Source: Methylobacterium terrae (GTDB lineage Bacteria; Pseudomonadota; Alphaproteobacteria; Rhizobiales; Beijerinckiaceae). Taken from it: a stretch of 64,000 bases of DNA. The DNA is taken from the NCBI RefSeq assembly GCF_003173755.1, contig NZ_CP029553.1, forward strand, positions 3,496,001-3,560,000, in the 5' to 3' direction. Positions 25,510 to 35,302 of the stretch are shown here, one piece after another. A program made the position numbers and the translations under genes. Under the pieces are notes generated by a model that did not search any database, was not told where the DNA came from, and saw only the letters and a list, made by a program, of their open reading frames with translations. Numbering within the stretch: position 1 is the first letter of the stretch; each line of letters opens with the position of its first letter.

Positions 25510-25914
25510 ATGAAGCTCATCCTCGCCGCCGGTCTTCTCGCCAGCCTCGCCGGCCCGGCCTTCGCGGGTGCCTGCAGCACCGAGATCTCGTCCCTCGAGC
25601 CGCGCCTGACCGAGCAGGGCCGCGAGACCATCGCGGCCTCGAGCGGCGGCAAGGAGGTGGCGGCGCGCCGCGAGGCCCAGGCCGAGGCGGCGACCGAGAA
25701 GGGCACGAGCCCGTCGGCCCTGCCCAAGGGCCCCGCCCCCGGCTCCGCCGAGACGCAGGCGACCGCCGACGTCGCCAAGGCGAGCGGCGGCGGCACAGGG
25801 GTGATGGAGGCGCGCGCCAGCCTCAACCGCGCCCGCGAGCTCGACAAGAAGGGCGACGAGGCCGGCTGCATGAAGGCGGTGTCGGACGCCCGCGAGCAGA
25901 TGAGCAAGTCGTGA
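25510..25914 (+). CDS. Small exported hypothetical protein (134 aa)
   Basis: A 134-residue protein with a clear Sec signal peptide: MKLILAAGLLASLAGPAFAG ends in an AFA-G type cleavage site. The mature part is low complexity and Ala/Glu/Lys rich, with two cysteines (in ACSTE and GCMKA) that could form one disulfide across the chain, and a C-terminal helix 'ASLNRARELDKKGDEAGCMKAVSDAREQM'. Similar short periplasmic proteins are common in Methylobacterium without known function. The ATG at 25510 follows TAGGGAGAGG. It forms its own unit after the iorAB terminator. Confidence 0.8.
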   Translation: MKLILAAGLLASLAGPAFAGACSTEISSLEPRLTEQGRETIAASSGGKEVAARREAQAEAATEKGTSPSALPKGPAPGSAETQATADVAKASGGGTGVMEARASLNRARELDKKGDEAGCMKAVSDAREQMSKS

Positions 25915-26064
25915 GCCGCGCCCGCGTTTAATCCCGGGCGCGAGGTGAGGCAGCGCACATCGCGGCCCGGGCGGCCGCCGCCGGGGCTGGTCTGCTGCGC
26001 TGCAACGCCCATCTCCGGATCGTCGCCCGGCCCTTGAAGCCGGGCTCGATCCGGAGAATCCCGA

Positions 26065-27147
26065 GTGCCGTCCCTGTTCGATCCGATCCAGCTCGGCGCC
26101 ATCCAGGCGCCGAACCGCATCCTGATGGCGCCGCTGACCCGCGGCCGCGCCTCGCGCACCCACGTGCCGACCCCGATCATGGCGGAATATTACCGCCAGC
26201 GCGCCGGCGCCGGCCTGATCATCAGCGAGGCCACCGGCATCTCGCAGGAGGGCACCGGGTGGCCGTTCGCCCCCGGCCTGTGGTCGGTCGAGCAGGTCGA
26301 GGCGTGGAAGCCGGTCGTCGCGGCGGTGCACGAGGCCGGCGGGCGCATCGTCGCCCAGCTCTGGCACATGGGCCGGCTGGTCCATCCCGACTTCCTCGGC
26401 GGCGCGCAACCGGTCTCGTCCTCGGCCACCACCGGGCCCGACCACGCCCACACCTACGAGGGCAAGAAGCCCTACGCCGAGGCGCGTCCCCTGCGGGAGG
26501 ACGAGATCCCGCGGCTGCTGGAAGATTACGCCAAGGCCGCCCGCAACGCGATCGAGGCCGGCTTCGACGGGGTGCAGATCCACGCCGCGAACGGCTACCT
26601 GATCGACCAGTTCCTGCGCTCCAATTCCAACCTGCGTCAGGACCGCTACGGCGGCTCCGTGGAGAACCGCATCCGCCTCCTCGCCGAGGTCGCCCGCAGC
26701 GTCGCCGACACCGTCGGGGCCGACCGCACCGGGGTTCGCCTGTCGCCGAACGAGCCGATCCAGGGCGTCGACGATCCCGATCCCGAGACCCTTTTCCCGG
26801 CCGCCGCCGCCGCCCTGTCGGCGATCGGCGTCGCCTTCCTCGAGCTGCGCGAGCCGGGCCCCGACGGCACCTTCGGCAAGGCCGCCCGGCCGGCGGTGGC
26901 GCCCGCGATCAAGGCCGCGTTCCGGGGGCCGCTGGTGCTGAACTCCGACTATGACGGTCCGCGGGCGCAGGCCGCCCTCGACGAGGGCCGCGCCGACGCC
27001 ATCGCCTTCGGCCGCACCTTCATCGCCAACCCGGATCTGCCGGAGCGGATCGCCGAGGGCGCAACCCTCACCAAGGACAACTACAAGACCTGGTACAGCC
27101 AAGGGCCCGAGGGTTACGTCGACTATCCGGCTATGGACCGTGCCTGA
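26065..27147 (+). CDS. Alkene reductase of the Old Yellow Enzyme family (NemA-like)
   Basis: A 360-residue FMN flavoprotein that reduces activated C=C bonds or nitro groups with NAD(P)H. The OYE signature runs through 'HAANGYLIDQFLRSNSN' and 'DRYGGSVENR', and the N-terminal 'NRILMAPLTR' binds FMN. The substrate-positioning H-x-x-N is seen as HAANG; a 'FGRTFIANPDLP' strand near the end is the standard phosphate-binding region. A GTG start is used. Genes of this type often respond to electrophile stress via a TetR repressor, but none is adjacent. Confidence 0.92.
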   Translation: MPSLFDPIQLGAIQAPNRILMAPLTRGRASRTHVPTPIMAEYYRQRAGAGLIISEATGISQEGTGWPFAPGLWSVEQVEAWKPVVAAVHEAGGRIVAQLWHMGRLVHPDFLGGAQPVSSSATTGPDHAHTYEGKKPYAEARPLREDEIPRLLEDYAKAARNAIEAGFDGVQIHAANGYLIDQFLRSNSNLRQDRYGGSVENRIRLLAEVARSVADTVGADRTGVRLSPNEPIQGVDDPDPETLFPAAAAALSAIGVAFLELREPGPDGTFGKAARPAVAPAIKAAFRGPLVLNSDYDGPRAQAALDEGRADAIAFGRTFIANPDLPERIAEGATLTKDNYKTWYSQGPEGYVDYPAMDRA

Positions 27148-27188
27148 AAAAATATGTGAATAGATAACTGTTATATCTTCTTTATAAG

Positions 27189-27226
27189 GCGGGCGGCTCT
27201 GTTTTCGAATAGAGCTGCCCGCTTTT
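27189..27226 (+). terminator. Rho-independent terminator after the alkene reductase
   Basis: A 12-bp stem (GCGGGCGGCTCT / AGAGCTGCCCGC, one G-U pair) with a 10-nt loop, then TTTT, 42 bp past the stop. The surrounding 27.15-27.40 kb is AT-richer than its neighbours and must also carry the promoter of the metalloprotease gene. Confidence 0.9.
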
Positions 27227-27405
27227 CATTGCGCGAGATATTTTGAATGATTGTACGGTTGTGCCTAGATATGTTTTTAAGAGAATGAACTGATGTCGGC
27301 GGTCTGATCGGCTAAAATCTAAATCTTGCCTCCGCTAATTTACAATCGTGCGGGATTGTGGTTTCAAGGTCCGGTTGTCCGAGCAGTTTTTCATTGGAGA
27401 TCGAC

Positions 27406-28848
27406 ATGAGGCTGCTGTCGTGTGATTGTACGCGCCTTGAGGCGGGATCGTCCTACGCGGCGGGGCCGACCGCCTGCATCGCGCATCCGGACGTGCTCGA
27501 GAACATCAAGCATCAAGTCGTGTCCGGCCAAGTGCTCTCGACGGCCGACGCGAAGCTCGCGGCGCGTGCCGGCTGGCTGGGCATTCCCAAGATCGCCCGA
27601 AGCGGGTTCAACGACGGCGTCGTCTACCCGCCGTCGCAGACCGACGCGCAGGCGCTTCGGGACGAGGCCGGCCGTCCGCCGACGAAGCAGCTCGCCTTGC
27701 CGGCGCCGGACGCCAAGACGACCCTCAACTGCCTCGTCCTGCTGGTCGATTTCTCCGATCTCCCCGGCCAGCAGACGCCCAGCCATTACCGGACGCTGCT
27801 CTTCGACTCCGGCAACCCGGACTCGATGAACCGCTTCTACTGGGATCTATCCGGTCACAAGCTCGACGTGACCGGACAGGTCGTCGGCTGGCTGCGGGCG
27901 GAACACCCCTACGCCTACTACGTCGACGGCCAGAGCGGCACCGGCGACGGCTTTCCGCGGAACACGCCCGGGCTGCTCGACGAGATCCTGCGGCGATACT
28001 GCGACGGCAACAGCCTCAAGCCCTTCGACGTCAACGGTGACGGGTACCTGGACGGCTTGTTCCTCGTCCATGCGGGCGGCGGCGCGGAGGCGGAAGCCGA
28101 GCCTCTCCGGCGCAAATCCCTGATCTGGTCGCACAAATGGACCCTGCCGGAGCCCTTCACCAACGACGGCGTGAAGGCCTACGCCTACTTCACGGCCCCG
28201 GAGAACGGTCGCCTCGGCGTGTTCTCGCATGAGTTCGGGCACTTCCTCGGGCTCCCCGACCTCTACGACACCAGCTATCGCAGCGCCGGCGTCGGCAACT
28301 GGTGCCTGATGGGAGGGGGCTCGTGGAACGGCGGCGGGGAGCGTCCGTCCCGGATGTCGGCCTGGTGCCTCGAACAGCTCGGCTGGATCCGCCCGCAGCC
28401 CCTGACCGCCTCGGCCTCCCTCGCCCTCGACACGCTGGAGAAGGACGCTAGCGCCTGCTACCGCATCGACTCCGTGTCCGAAGCGCGCGAATATTTCCTG
28501 CTCGAGAACCGTCAGCAGGCTGGCCGCGACGACAAGCTGCCCGGCTCCGGCCTCGCGCTGTGGCACATCGACGAGACCCAGTCGGACAACACCAACCCGC
28601 TGGCCTACAAGGTCGCCCTGGTCCAGGCCGATGGGCGCCGGGATCTCGAATTCGGCCGCAAGCCGGACGATCCAGCCGATCTGTTCCCCGGCCAGGCGGC
28701 AGTCCGGTCGGTCGACGATCGCGGCGCCAAGCACCCGCATACGCGCTGGAACGACGGAACCGCGAGCGGCATCGCGCTCACCGAGATCACGGAGGAGGAC
28801 GGCATCGTCACGGTCGACGTCACGCTCAAGGAGGTCGCGGTCTCCTGA
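27406..28848 (+). CDS. M6-family (immune inhibitor A-like) zinc metalloprotease
   Basis: A 480-residue metzincin. The zinc motif HEFGHFLGLPD has His275, Glu276, His279 and Asp285, followed by the Met-turn GNWCLMGG. An EF-hand-like loop 'FDVNGDGYLDG' (about 206-216) likely binds calcium, and 'EYFLLENRQQAGRD...LPGSGLALWHIDE' is the usual M6 C-terminal block. M6 proteases are normally secreted, yet no signal peptide is visible from the ATG at 27406, which follows TTGGAGA; six cysteines occur in the first half. Export by another system or a cytoplasmic role is open. Confidence 0.9.
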   Translation: MRLLSCDCTRLEAGSSYAAGPTACIAHPDVLENIKHQVVSGQVLSTADAKLAARAGWLGIPKIARSGFNDGVVYPPSQTDAQALRDEAGRPPTKQLALPAPDAKTTLNCLVLLVDFSDLPGQQTPSHYRTLLFDSGNPDSMNRFYWDLSGHKLDVTGQVVGWLRAEHPYAYYVDGQSGTGDGFPRNTPGLLDEILRRYCDGNSLKPFDVNGDGYLDGLFLVHAGGGAEAEAEPLRRKSLIWSHKWTLPEPFTNDGVKAYAYFTAPENGRLGVFSHEFGHFLGLPDLYDTSYRSAGVGNWCLMGGGSWNGGGERPSRMSAWCLEQLGWIRPQPLTASASLALDTLEKDASACYRIDSVSEAREYFLLENRQQAGRDDKLPGSGLALWHIDETQSDNTNPLAYKVALVQADGRRDLEFGRKPDDPADLFPGQAAVRSVDDRGAKHPHTRWNDGTASGIALTEITEEDGIVTVDVTLKEVAVS

Positions 28849-28873
28849 GCGCCACGCCGGATCGCCCGGACCC

Positions 28874-29158
28874 TCACCGATCCTTGGCCTTGACGTCCTG
28901 CAGCACGACGCGTTCCCCGGTCGGGCCACCCAGGACGGACGCCGTGACCGTGTAGGACAAGCCCGGCTGCACCGTACCCGGCTCCGCCGTGAACATCGTC
29001 ACGGTGGAGCCGGGGGATGCCTTGAGGAAGTCCGAATAGCCGTCGGCCGGCCCGCTCTGCTCGACGGCGAACTCGACCGTTTCGCCCCAACCGTCCGGGG
29101 CGGGATCGACGCTCTTGGCTTGGCCTTCGATCACCGTCATGTTCGGCTTCAACTGCAT
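28874..29158 (-). CDS. Hypothetical protein convergent with the metalloprotease
   Basis: A 94-residue acidic protein with alternating hydrophobic residues typical of a small beta sandwich ('NMTVIEGQAKSVDPAPDGWGETVEFAVEQ', 'SYTVTASVLGGPTGERVVLQDVKAK'). The ATG at 29158 is the best internal start and gives a compact domain. It ends 25 bp from the protease gene on the other strand. Small beta proteins beside proteases can be inhibitors or propeptide-like partners, but that is speculation here. No signal peptide is seen. Confidence 0.6.
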   Translation of the reverse strand: MQLKPNMTVIEGQAKSVDPAPDGWGETVEFAVEQSGPADGYSDFLKASPGSTVTMFTAEPGTVQPGLSYTVTASVLGGPTGERVVLQDVKAKDR

Positions 29159-29418
29159 GGCTGGCCTCCATGTCCCTCGCCCGATGCGCAAGTCCGGCGG
29201 ATCGGGTCTACCATATCTCGTGTGTTGCCCCGTCCGCGTCATCCCCGGCATCGGCGGGAAAACCGGCTTCGTGCGGCGCGCCCTTTCCCGCATTGCAGCA
29301 CGATCCGGCTTGACGCGGCGCCCCGCGTTTGCGACGCCGCTCGGCGCCTGCCCGCCGGGCAGGCGCCGTCCGTCGGACCGGACGAGCGGCATCGTGGCGG
29401 CACGCGGAGACGATGCGC

Positions 29419-29688
29419 ATGAGCAACCCGGGCAACGACAAGCCGGCGACCTCCCAGGAGCCCAAGATTTCCCAGGAGCCCAAGCAGCTCCTCCACCTGG
29501 TGTTCGGGGGCGAGCTGACCGACCTCGACAGCGTCACCTTCCGCGACCTCTCGAAGCTCGACGTCGTCGGCATCTTCCCCGACTATGCCAGCGCCGCCAT
29601 GGCCTGGAAGGCGAAGGCGCAGCAGACCGTGGACAGTGCCCAGACCCGCTACTTCATCGTGCATCTGCACCGGCTGCTGCAGCCCTGA
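29419..29688 (+). CDS. DUF4170 domain protein
   Basis: An 89-residue protein; residues 24-89 (LLHLVFGGELTDLDSVTFRDLSKLDVVGIFPDYASAAMAWKAKAQ...YFIVHLHRLL) are a near-complete DUF4170 domain, found mainly in alphaproteobacteria and of unknown function. The N-terminal 20 residues hold a short repeat (SQEPK twice) not part of the family. The ATG at 29419 is eight bases after GGAGACG; an ATG two codons earlier is possible. It sits upstream of prs as an apparently separate gene. Confidence 0.88.
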   Translation: MSNPGNDKPATSQEPKISQEPKQLLHLVFGGELTDLDSVTFRDLSKLDVVGIFPDYASAAMAWKAKAQQTVDSAQTRYFIVHLHRLLQP

Positions 29689-29944
29689 GGCGCGTCCTCG
29701 CACGTAAGGAAGCAGTCACCGTGCGGTCGAAAGCCGGGGGCTTGCGCATTCCGGCGCACATGAAAGCATTGTGACGGTATCCCGGCGCTGATAAGAGCCT
29801 CGCCCGTCACACGAGAGCATCGTCGCGCGAGGGGCCCGCAATCGCGCGAAGCTCGATGCGATCCCTCCCTCACCCCGGCGCGCGCGGTCACGCTTGCCGC
29901 GCGGCAGCGCCGGGGCTCTCGGCGCGGGCCACGATGGAAGCACG

Positions 29945-30889
<945 letters not shown>

Positions 30890-31206
30890 CGCGGCCGACC
30901 GGCCGGACGAACTTCGCCCGCCGGCGCCGCACCGGCGGGCCGCTCGCGCTTCCGAGCCGTGCTCCTCAAGGAACGACACCTTGGCCCGCGAAAGCGGTTT
31001 GCGCCGGGCCTGCGACGCGCCTATATAACGGGCGATTCCCTCACAGCGTGAGACAGGCCGTCCTGACATTCCGGGACGCCGGCGGGACCTCCCGGTTCCG
31101 CCCCGGGCGCCCTGTCGCGTCGAGGGGCCCGTATTTGCAAGGCCGCTTCCCGGACGAGCGGCAGGCCGCGTTCCGCGAGATTCCGGAACGCCCGAGGAGG
31201 TGTGGT
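30890..31206. other. Intergenic region after prs
   Basis: 317 bp with no supportable gene. It holds a 9-bp GC hairpin (GCCCGCCGG / CCGGCGGGC, 30916-30940, 7-nt loop) that may end the prs transcript, and an AT-containing stretch TATATAACGG (31021-31030) that could be part of the promoter for the DUF1013 gene. Confidence 0.55.
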
Positions 31207-31923
31207 ATGTCCCAGGGACCGTTGATGCCGAAGGCGACGGCCGTGTGGCTCGTCGAGAACACGTCGCTGTCCTTCGATCAGATCGCCGATTTCTGCAAGC
31301 TCCACCCCCTCGAGGTGAAGGGCATCGCGGACGGCGAGGTGGCGGCCGGCATCAAGGGTCTCGACCCGGTCTCGACCGGCCAGCTCACCCGCGAGGAGAT
31401 CGAGCGGGCGCAGACCAATCCGAACCACCGCATGAAGGTCGCGGTGTCGAAGGTGAAGCTGCCCGAGGTCAAGCGCACCAAGGGCCCGCGCTACACCCCG
31501 CTGTCGCGCCGCCAGGACCGGCCGAACGCCATCCTGTGGCTGCTGCGCAACCACCCGGAGCTGAAGGACGCGCAGGTGATGCGCCTCGTCGGCACCACCA
31601 AGTCGACGATCCAACAAATCCGCGAGCGCACCCACTGGAATTCCGGGTCGCTGCAGCCGATGGACCCGGTGACCCTCGGCCTGTGCTCGCAGATCGACCT
31701 CGACTTCGAGGTCCAGCGCGCCGCCAAGGACCGTCCGCTGGTCGAGTCCGCCGAGGGCGGCGCCACGCTGATGCCGCCCGAGCTCTCGGTCCTGCCCGAG
31801 CCCGAGGACCACGACGCGGATCGCCGCCCGGGCCGCGACGAGCGCCTGGACGCCGACTCGGTCTTCGCCCGCCTCAAGCCGATGCGGAAGGGCGAAGAGG
31901 ACGAGGACGACGACGCGTATTGA
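31207..31923 (+). CDS. DUF1013 transcription factor (TrcR-type)
   Basis: A 238-residue, mostly helical DNA-binding protein of the DUF1013 family, to which the alphaproteobacterial cell-cycle factor TrcR belongs. The N-terminus 'LMPKATAVWLVENTSLSFDQIADFCKLHPLEVKGIADGE' and the later HTH-like 'LVGTTKSTIQQIRERTHWN' are the family's conserved parts. The C-terminus is acidic (KGEEDEDDDAY) and disordered-looking. The ATG at 31207 follows GAGGAGGTG, a very strong ribosome-binding site. The gene is conserved and single copy in most alphaproteobacteria, so it is likely important for growth. Confidence 0.9.
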   Translation: MSQGPLMPKATAVWLVENTSLSFDQIADFCKLHPLEVKGIADGEVAAGIKGLDPVSTGQLTREEIERAQTNPNHRMKVAVSKVKLPEVKRTKGPRYTPLSRRQDRPNAILWLLRNHPELKDAQVMRLVGTTKSTIQQIRERTHWNSGSLQPMDPVTLGLCSQIDLDFEVQRAAKDRPLVESAEGGATLMPPELSVLPEPEDHDADRRPGRDERLDADSVFARLKPMRKGEEDEDDDAY

Positions 31924-31973
31924 GGGCCGCTGGACAGCGGCTTCAAGAGGACCGCCGCGGCTCCGCGCCTGTA

Positions 31974-32176
31974 CCCTCCCCCCTCTGCGGGGGAGGGTGG
32001 CGAACGCAGCGAGCGCAGCGGGACGAAGTCCCGCCGAGAGGGGCGGCGCGACGCTGATCCAGGTGGCGCCCTTCAGAACGGTCCAGTCTTTTCCGGAAGC
32101 GGCGTCCCCTCTCCCACCCGGCGAACGAGTGCTTCGCACTCGCAGCCGGGCACCCTCCCCCGCAGAGGAGGGAGGG
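31974..32176. repeat. Dispersed ~200-bp intergenic element, copy A
   Basis: A GC-rich block starting and ending in CCCTCCC...GGAGGG, with internal hairpins (CGCTGCG-type runs, GGGACGAAGTCCC and GAGTGCTTCGCACTC). Its sequence from GGGGGAGGGTGGCGA to the CACCCTCCCCCGCAGAG end matches copy B (41.15 kb) closely over about 200 bp, with scattered substitutions. It fills the gap between DUF1013 and xseA, close to both stop codons, and may act as a bidirectional terminator. No ORF is seen in it. Confidence 0.85.
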
Positions 32177-32187
32177 TCGAGGCGAGC

Positions 32188-33756
32188 TCAGCTCTCGAAC
32201 AGCGACCCCTGCACGGCGCCCGTCACGGGCGCCTTTTTCGTCTCCGCCGCCGGCTCCTTGCGCTTCGCCGCCCGGCGCGGCGCCGGCCGGGCCGGCTCGG
32301 GCGGCGTCTCGGGTGCGGGCGCGCCCCCGACGGAAGCCGCCACCCGCCCGTCGGCGAACTCGACCGTCAGGTGCCCGGCGGCCCGCGCGGCCTGCGCCGA
32401 GCCGACCGGCGTGCCCGCGCCGTCGAGCACCAGGGCGTAGCCGCGGGCCAGCACCGAGCGATAGTTGAGGCTGGAAAACAGCGCGGTCGCCCGCGACAGC
32501 CGGCCGGCCAGGCGCTCCAGCCCCTGCCCCGGCGCCCGGTCGAGCCGTCGCGACACCCCGTTCAGCCGCTCGCCCTGCACCGCCAGCACCCGCTCGAGCG
32601 CGTGGCGCGGCCGGTGGTCGATCGCCGCCAGGCGCTCGCGGGCACGCGCCAGGCGCAAGGAGGGCGGGTTGCGGGCGAGCCCCTGGAGCGCCCGGTTGAG
32701 GCGGCCTTGCGCGTCGCGGGCATTGGCGGCGAGCGCGGGCGCCAGGCGGGCTTCCGCGAGGTCGAGGCGCTGGCGCTTCTGCGCCAGCAGCGCCTCGGGG
32801 CCCGGCAGGGCGCGGGCGAGGCCGCGCAGCTCCCCCCGGCGCTGCTCGACGAGGCGCAGGAGCGCGCCGGCATGGCGCCGGCTCAGGGATTCGAGGTCGA
32901 TGAGCAGTTCGTGCAGCACCGGCACCGCCATCTCGGCCGCGCCGGTCGGGGTCGGGGCGCGGCGGTCGGCGGCGTGGTCGATCAGCGTGACGTCGGTCTC
33001 GTGCCCGACGGCGGAGATCAGCGGGATCGCGCTCGCGGCCGCGGCCCGCACCACGATCTCCTCGTTGAAGCACCACAGGTCCTCGATCGAGCCGCCGCCT
33101 CGGGCGACGATCAGCACGTCGGGCCGCGGGATCGCCCCGCCGGGCTCGAGCGCGTTGAAGCCGTGGATCGCCGCCGCGATCTCCTCGGCCGCCCCCTCCC
33201 CCTGCACCCGCACCGGCCAGACCAGGACGGGGCGCGGGAAGCGGTCGGCGAGGCGGTGCAGGATGTCGCGGATCACGGCGCCCGTCGGCGAGGTGACGAC
33301 GCCGACGACCAGGGGGAGATACGGCACCGGCCGCTTGCGTGCGGCGTCGAACAGCCCTTCCGCCGCGAGCGTGCGGCGGCGCTCCTCCAGGAGCGCCATC
33401 CAGGCGCCGGCGCCGGCGGGCTCGAGCGAATCGACCACGATCTGGTAGGCGGACTTGCCCGGATAGGTCGTGATCCGCCCCGTGACCACGACCTCGAGCC
33501 CCTCCTTGGGCTTGTGGCGCAGCCGCAGCATCGTGCCCTTCCAGATCACGGCGTCGATCTTGGCGCCGCCGTCCTTGAGGCTGAAATAGGCGTGGCCGGA
33601 GCCGTGCGGGCCGCGATAGCCCGAGATCTCGCCCTTCAGGCGCACGTGCCCGAACGCGTCCTCCAGCGTGCGCTTGAGGGCGCTCGCCAGTTCGGTGACC
33701 GACCATTCGGGCACGTTGGCGATCGGGGCGGCGAGGGAGACGGATGAAGCGGACAT
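32188..33756 (-). CDS. xseA: Exodeoxyribonuclease VII large subunit
   Basis: A 522-residue subunit of ExoVII, which degrades single-stranded DNA in repair. The OB-fold start '[33 protein letters not shown]', the catalytic region '[18 protein letters not shown]' and '[16 protein letters not shown]' and '[13 protein letters not shown]' are intact. A coiled-coil region follows, and the last 60 residues are a Lys/Ala/Pro-rich tail typical of alphaproteobacterial XseA. The ATG at 33756 gives the family start. Confidence 0.97.
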   Translation of the reverse strand: MSASSVSLAAPIANVPEWSVTELASALKRTLEDAFGHVRLKGEISGYRGPHGSGHAYFSLKDGGAKIDAVIWKGTMLRLRHKPKEGLEVVVTGRITTYPGKSAYQIVVDSLEPAGAGAWMALLEERRRTLAAEGLFDAARKRPVPYLPLVVGVVTSPTGAVIRDILHRLADRFPRPVLVWPVRVQGEGAAEEIAAAIHGFNALEPGGAIPRPDVLIVARGGGSIEDLWCFNEEIVVRAAAASAIPLISAVGHETDVTLIDHAADRRAPTPTGAAEMAVPVLHELLIDLESLSRRHAGALLRLVEQRRGELRGLARALPGPEALLAQKRQRLDLAEARLAPALAANARDAQGRLNRALQGLARNPPSLRLARARERLAAIDHRPRHALERVLAVQGERLNGVSRRLDRAPGQGLERLAGRLSRATALFSSLNYRSVLARGYALVLDGAGTPVGSAQAARAAGHLTVEFADGRVAASVGGAPAPETPPEPARPAPRRAAKRKEPAAETKKAPVTGAVQGSLFES

Positions 33757-33943
33757 CGCGCGCGAGGCTACCGGCTCCGGCCGGGTCGCGGAAGGCCGCC
33801 CCGCCGCTTGAGGCCGCCAGTGTCCCGGGCGCATCAGTGCCCCCGCGAGCCTCGACGTCCCCCTGCATCGGTCCCGGTTGCCGGGCCGCACCGGCGCCCC
33901 TAAACGTCTCGCACGAGACAGACCTTCCGTTCCGGGACCGGCG

Positions 33944-35233
33944 ATGCGCGACCAGCACCCCCTCACCCTCCTGCTGATCGGCTCCGGCGGCCGCGAGCAC
34001 GCGCTCGCCTGGAAGCTCGCCCGGAGCCCGCTCTGCCGGCGCCTGCTCATCGCCCCCGGCAATCCGGGCACCGCGGCGCACGGCACCAACCTCGCCCTCG
34101 ACGTCGCCGACCACGACGCGGTGATCGCCGCCTGCCGGCGCGAGGGCGTCGATTTCGTGGTGGTCGGCCCAGAGGCGCCGCTGGTGGCCGGCCTCGTCGA
34201 TGCGCTCGACGCGGCCGGCATCCGGGCCTTCGGCCCCCGCGCCGCGGCGGCCCGGCTCGAAGGCTCGAAGGCCTTCACCAAGGAACTGTGCCGGGACTTC
34301 TCCATCCCGACCGCCGCCTTCGCGCGCTTCCGCGAGGTCGCGCCGGCGCTCGACCACCTGCGCGCCGGCCGCATCCCGGTCGTCGTCAAGGCCGACGGGC
34401 TCGCCGCCGGCAAGGGCGTGGTGGTGGCCGAGACCCTGGAACAGGCCGAGGCCGCGGTCGAGAGCATGCTCGGCGGCGGGCTCGGGGCCGCCGGCGCCGA
34501 GGTGGTGATCGAGGAGTGCATGGTCGGCGAGGAGGCGAGCTTGTTCGCGCTCTGCGACGGCACCCGCGCGGTGCTGCTCGGCACCGCCCAGGACCACAAG
34601 CGCGTCCATGACGGCGACAAGGGGCCGAATACCGGCGGCATGGGCGCCTACTCTCCCGCCCCGGTGCTCACGCCGGCGCTGGAGGCCGAGGTGATGGAGC
34701 GGATCATCCGCCCGACCCTCGACGGGATGCGGGCGCGCGGCACGCCGTTCTCGGGCATCCTCTACGCCGGGCTGATGCTGACGGAGGCCGGCCCGATGCT
34801 GATCGAGTACAACACCCGCTTCGGCGATCCCGAATGCGAGGTGCTGATGCCGCGCCTCGCCTCGGACCTGGTGCCGCTGCTCACCGCCGCCGCCGACGGC
34901 GACCTCTCGGGCGTCGCGCCGGACTGGCGCGACGAGGTCGCGCTGACCGTCATCATGGCCGCTCCCGGCTATCCCGGCACCGTCGCCAGGGGTTCGGAGA
35001 TCCGCGGCCTCGCGGCGGCCGAGGCAGCCGACGCCCTGGTGTTCCAGGCCGGCACGAAGCGCGACGGCGAGCGCCTCGTCGCCGATGGCGGCCGGGTGCT
35101 CGCCGTGACGGCGCTCGGGCGCGACGTGCGGGAGGCGCAAGGCAAGGCCTACGCCGCCCTCGACCGGATCGACTGGCCGGAGGGCTTCTGCCGCCGCGAC
35201 ATCGGCTGGCGCGCGGTGGCGCGGGAGACCTGA
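33944..35233 (+). CDS. purD: Phosphoribosylamine-glycine ligase
   Basis: A 429-residue ATP-grasp enzyme joining glycine to phosphoribosylamine in purine synthesis. '[16 protein letters not shown]', the ATP-binding '[16 protein letters not shown]' and '[17 protein letters not shown]' are all intact, and the length is standard. The ATG at 33944 yields [16 protein letters not shown]. It is divergent from xseA with a 187-bp gap; in several alphaproteobacteria xseA and purD are neighbours in this way. Confidence 0.98.
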   Translation: MRDQHPLTLLLIGSGGREHALAWKLARSPLCRRLLIAPGNPGTAAHGTNLALDVADHDAVIAACRREGVDFVVVGPEAPLVAGLVDALDAAGIRAFGPRAAAARLEGSKAFTKELCRDFSIPTAAFARFREVAPALDHLRAGRIPVVVKADGLAAGKGVVVAETLEQAEAAVESMLGGGLGAAGAEVVIEECMVGEEASLFALCDGTRAVLLGTAQDHKRVHDGDKGPNTGGMGAYSPAPVLTPALEAEVMERIIRPTLDGMRARGTPFSGILYAGLMLTEAGPMLIEYNTRFGDPECEVLMPRLASDLVPLLTAAADGDLSGVAPDWRDEVALTVIMAAPGYPGTVARGSEIRGLAAAEAADALVFQAGTKRDGERLVADGGRVLAVTALGRDVREAQGKAYAALDRIDWPEGFCRRDIGWRAVARET

Positions 35234-35302
35234 GCCGTATCGTGCGTTAACCTCGGCTCGCCCGCGCCCCGGCGCGGGCATCAAGACCGTGGGGAGCGCC
35301 CG

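Noticed and set aside
22902..26180. 1092-codon minus-strand ORF opposite iorB
   Set aside because: Antisense shadow of iorAB; no domain is recognisable.
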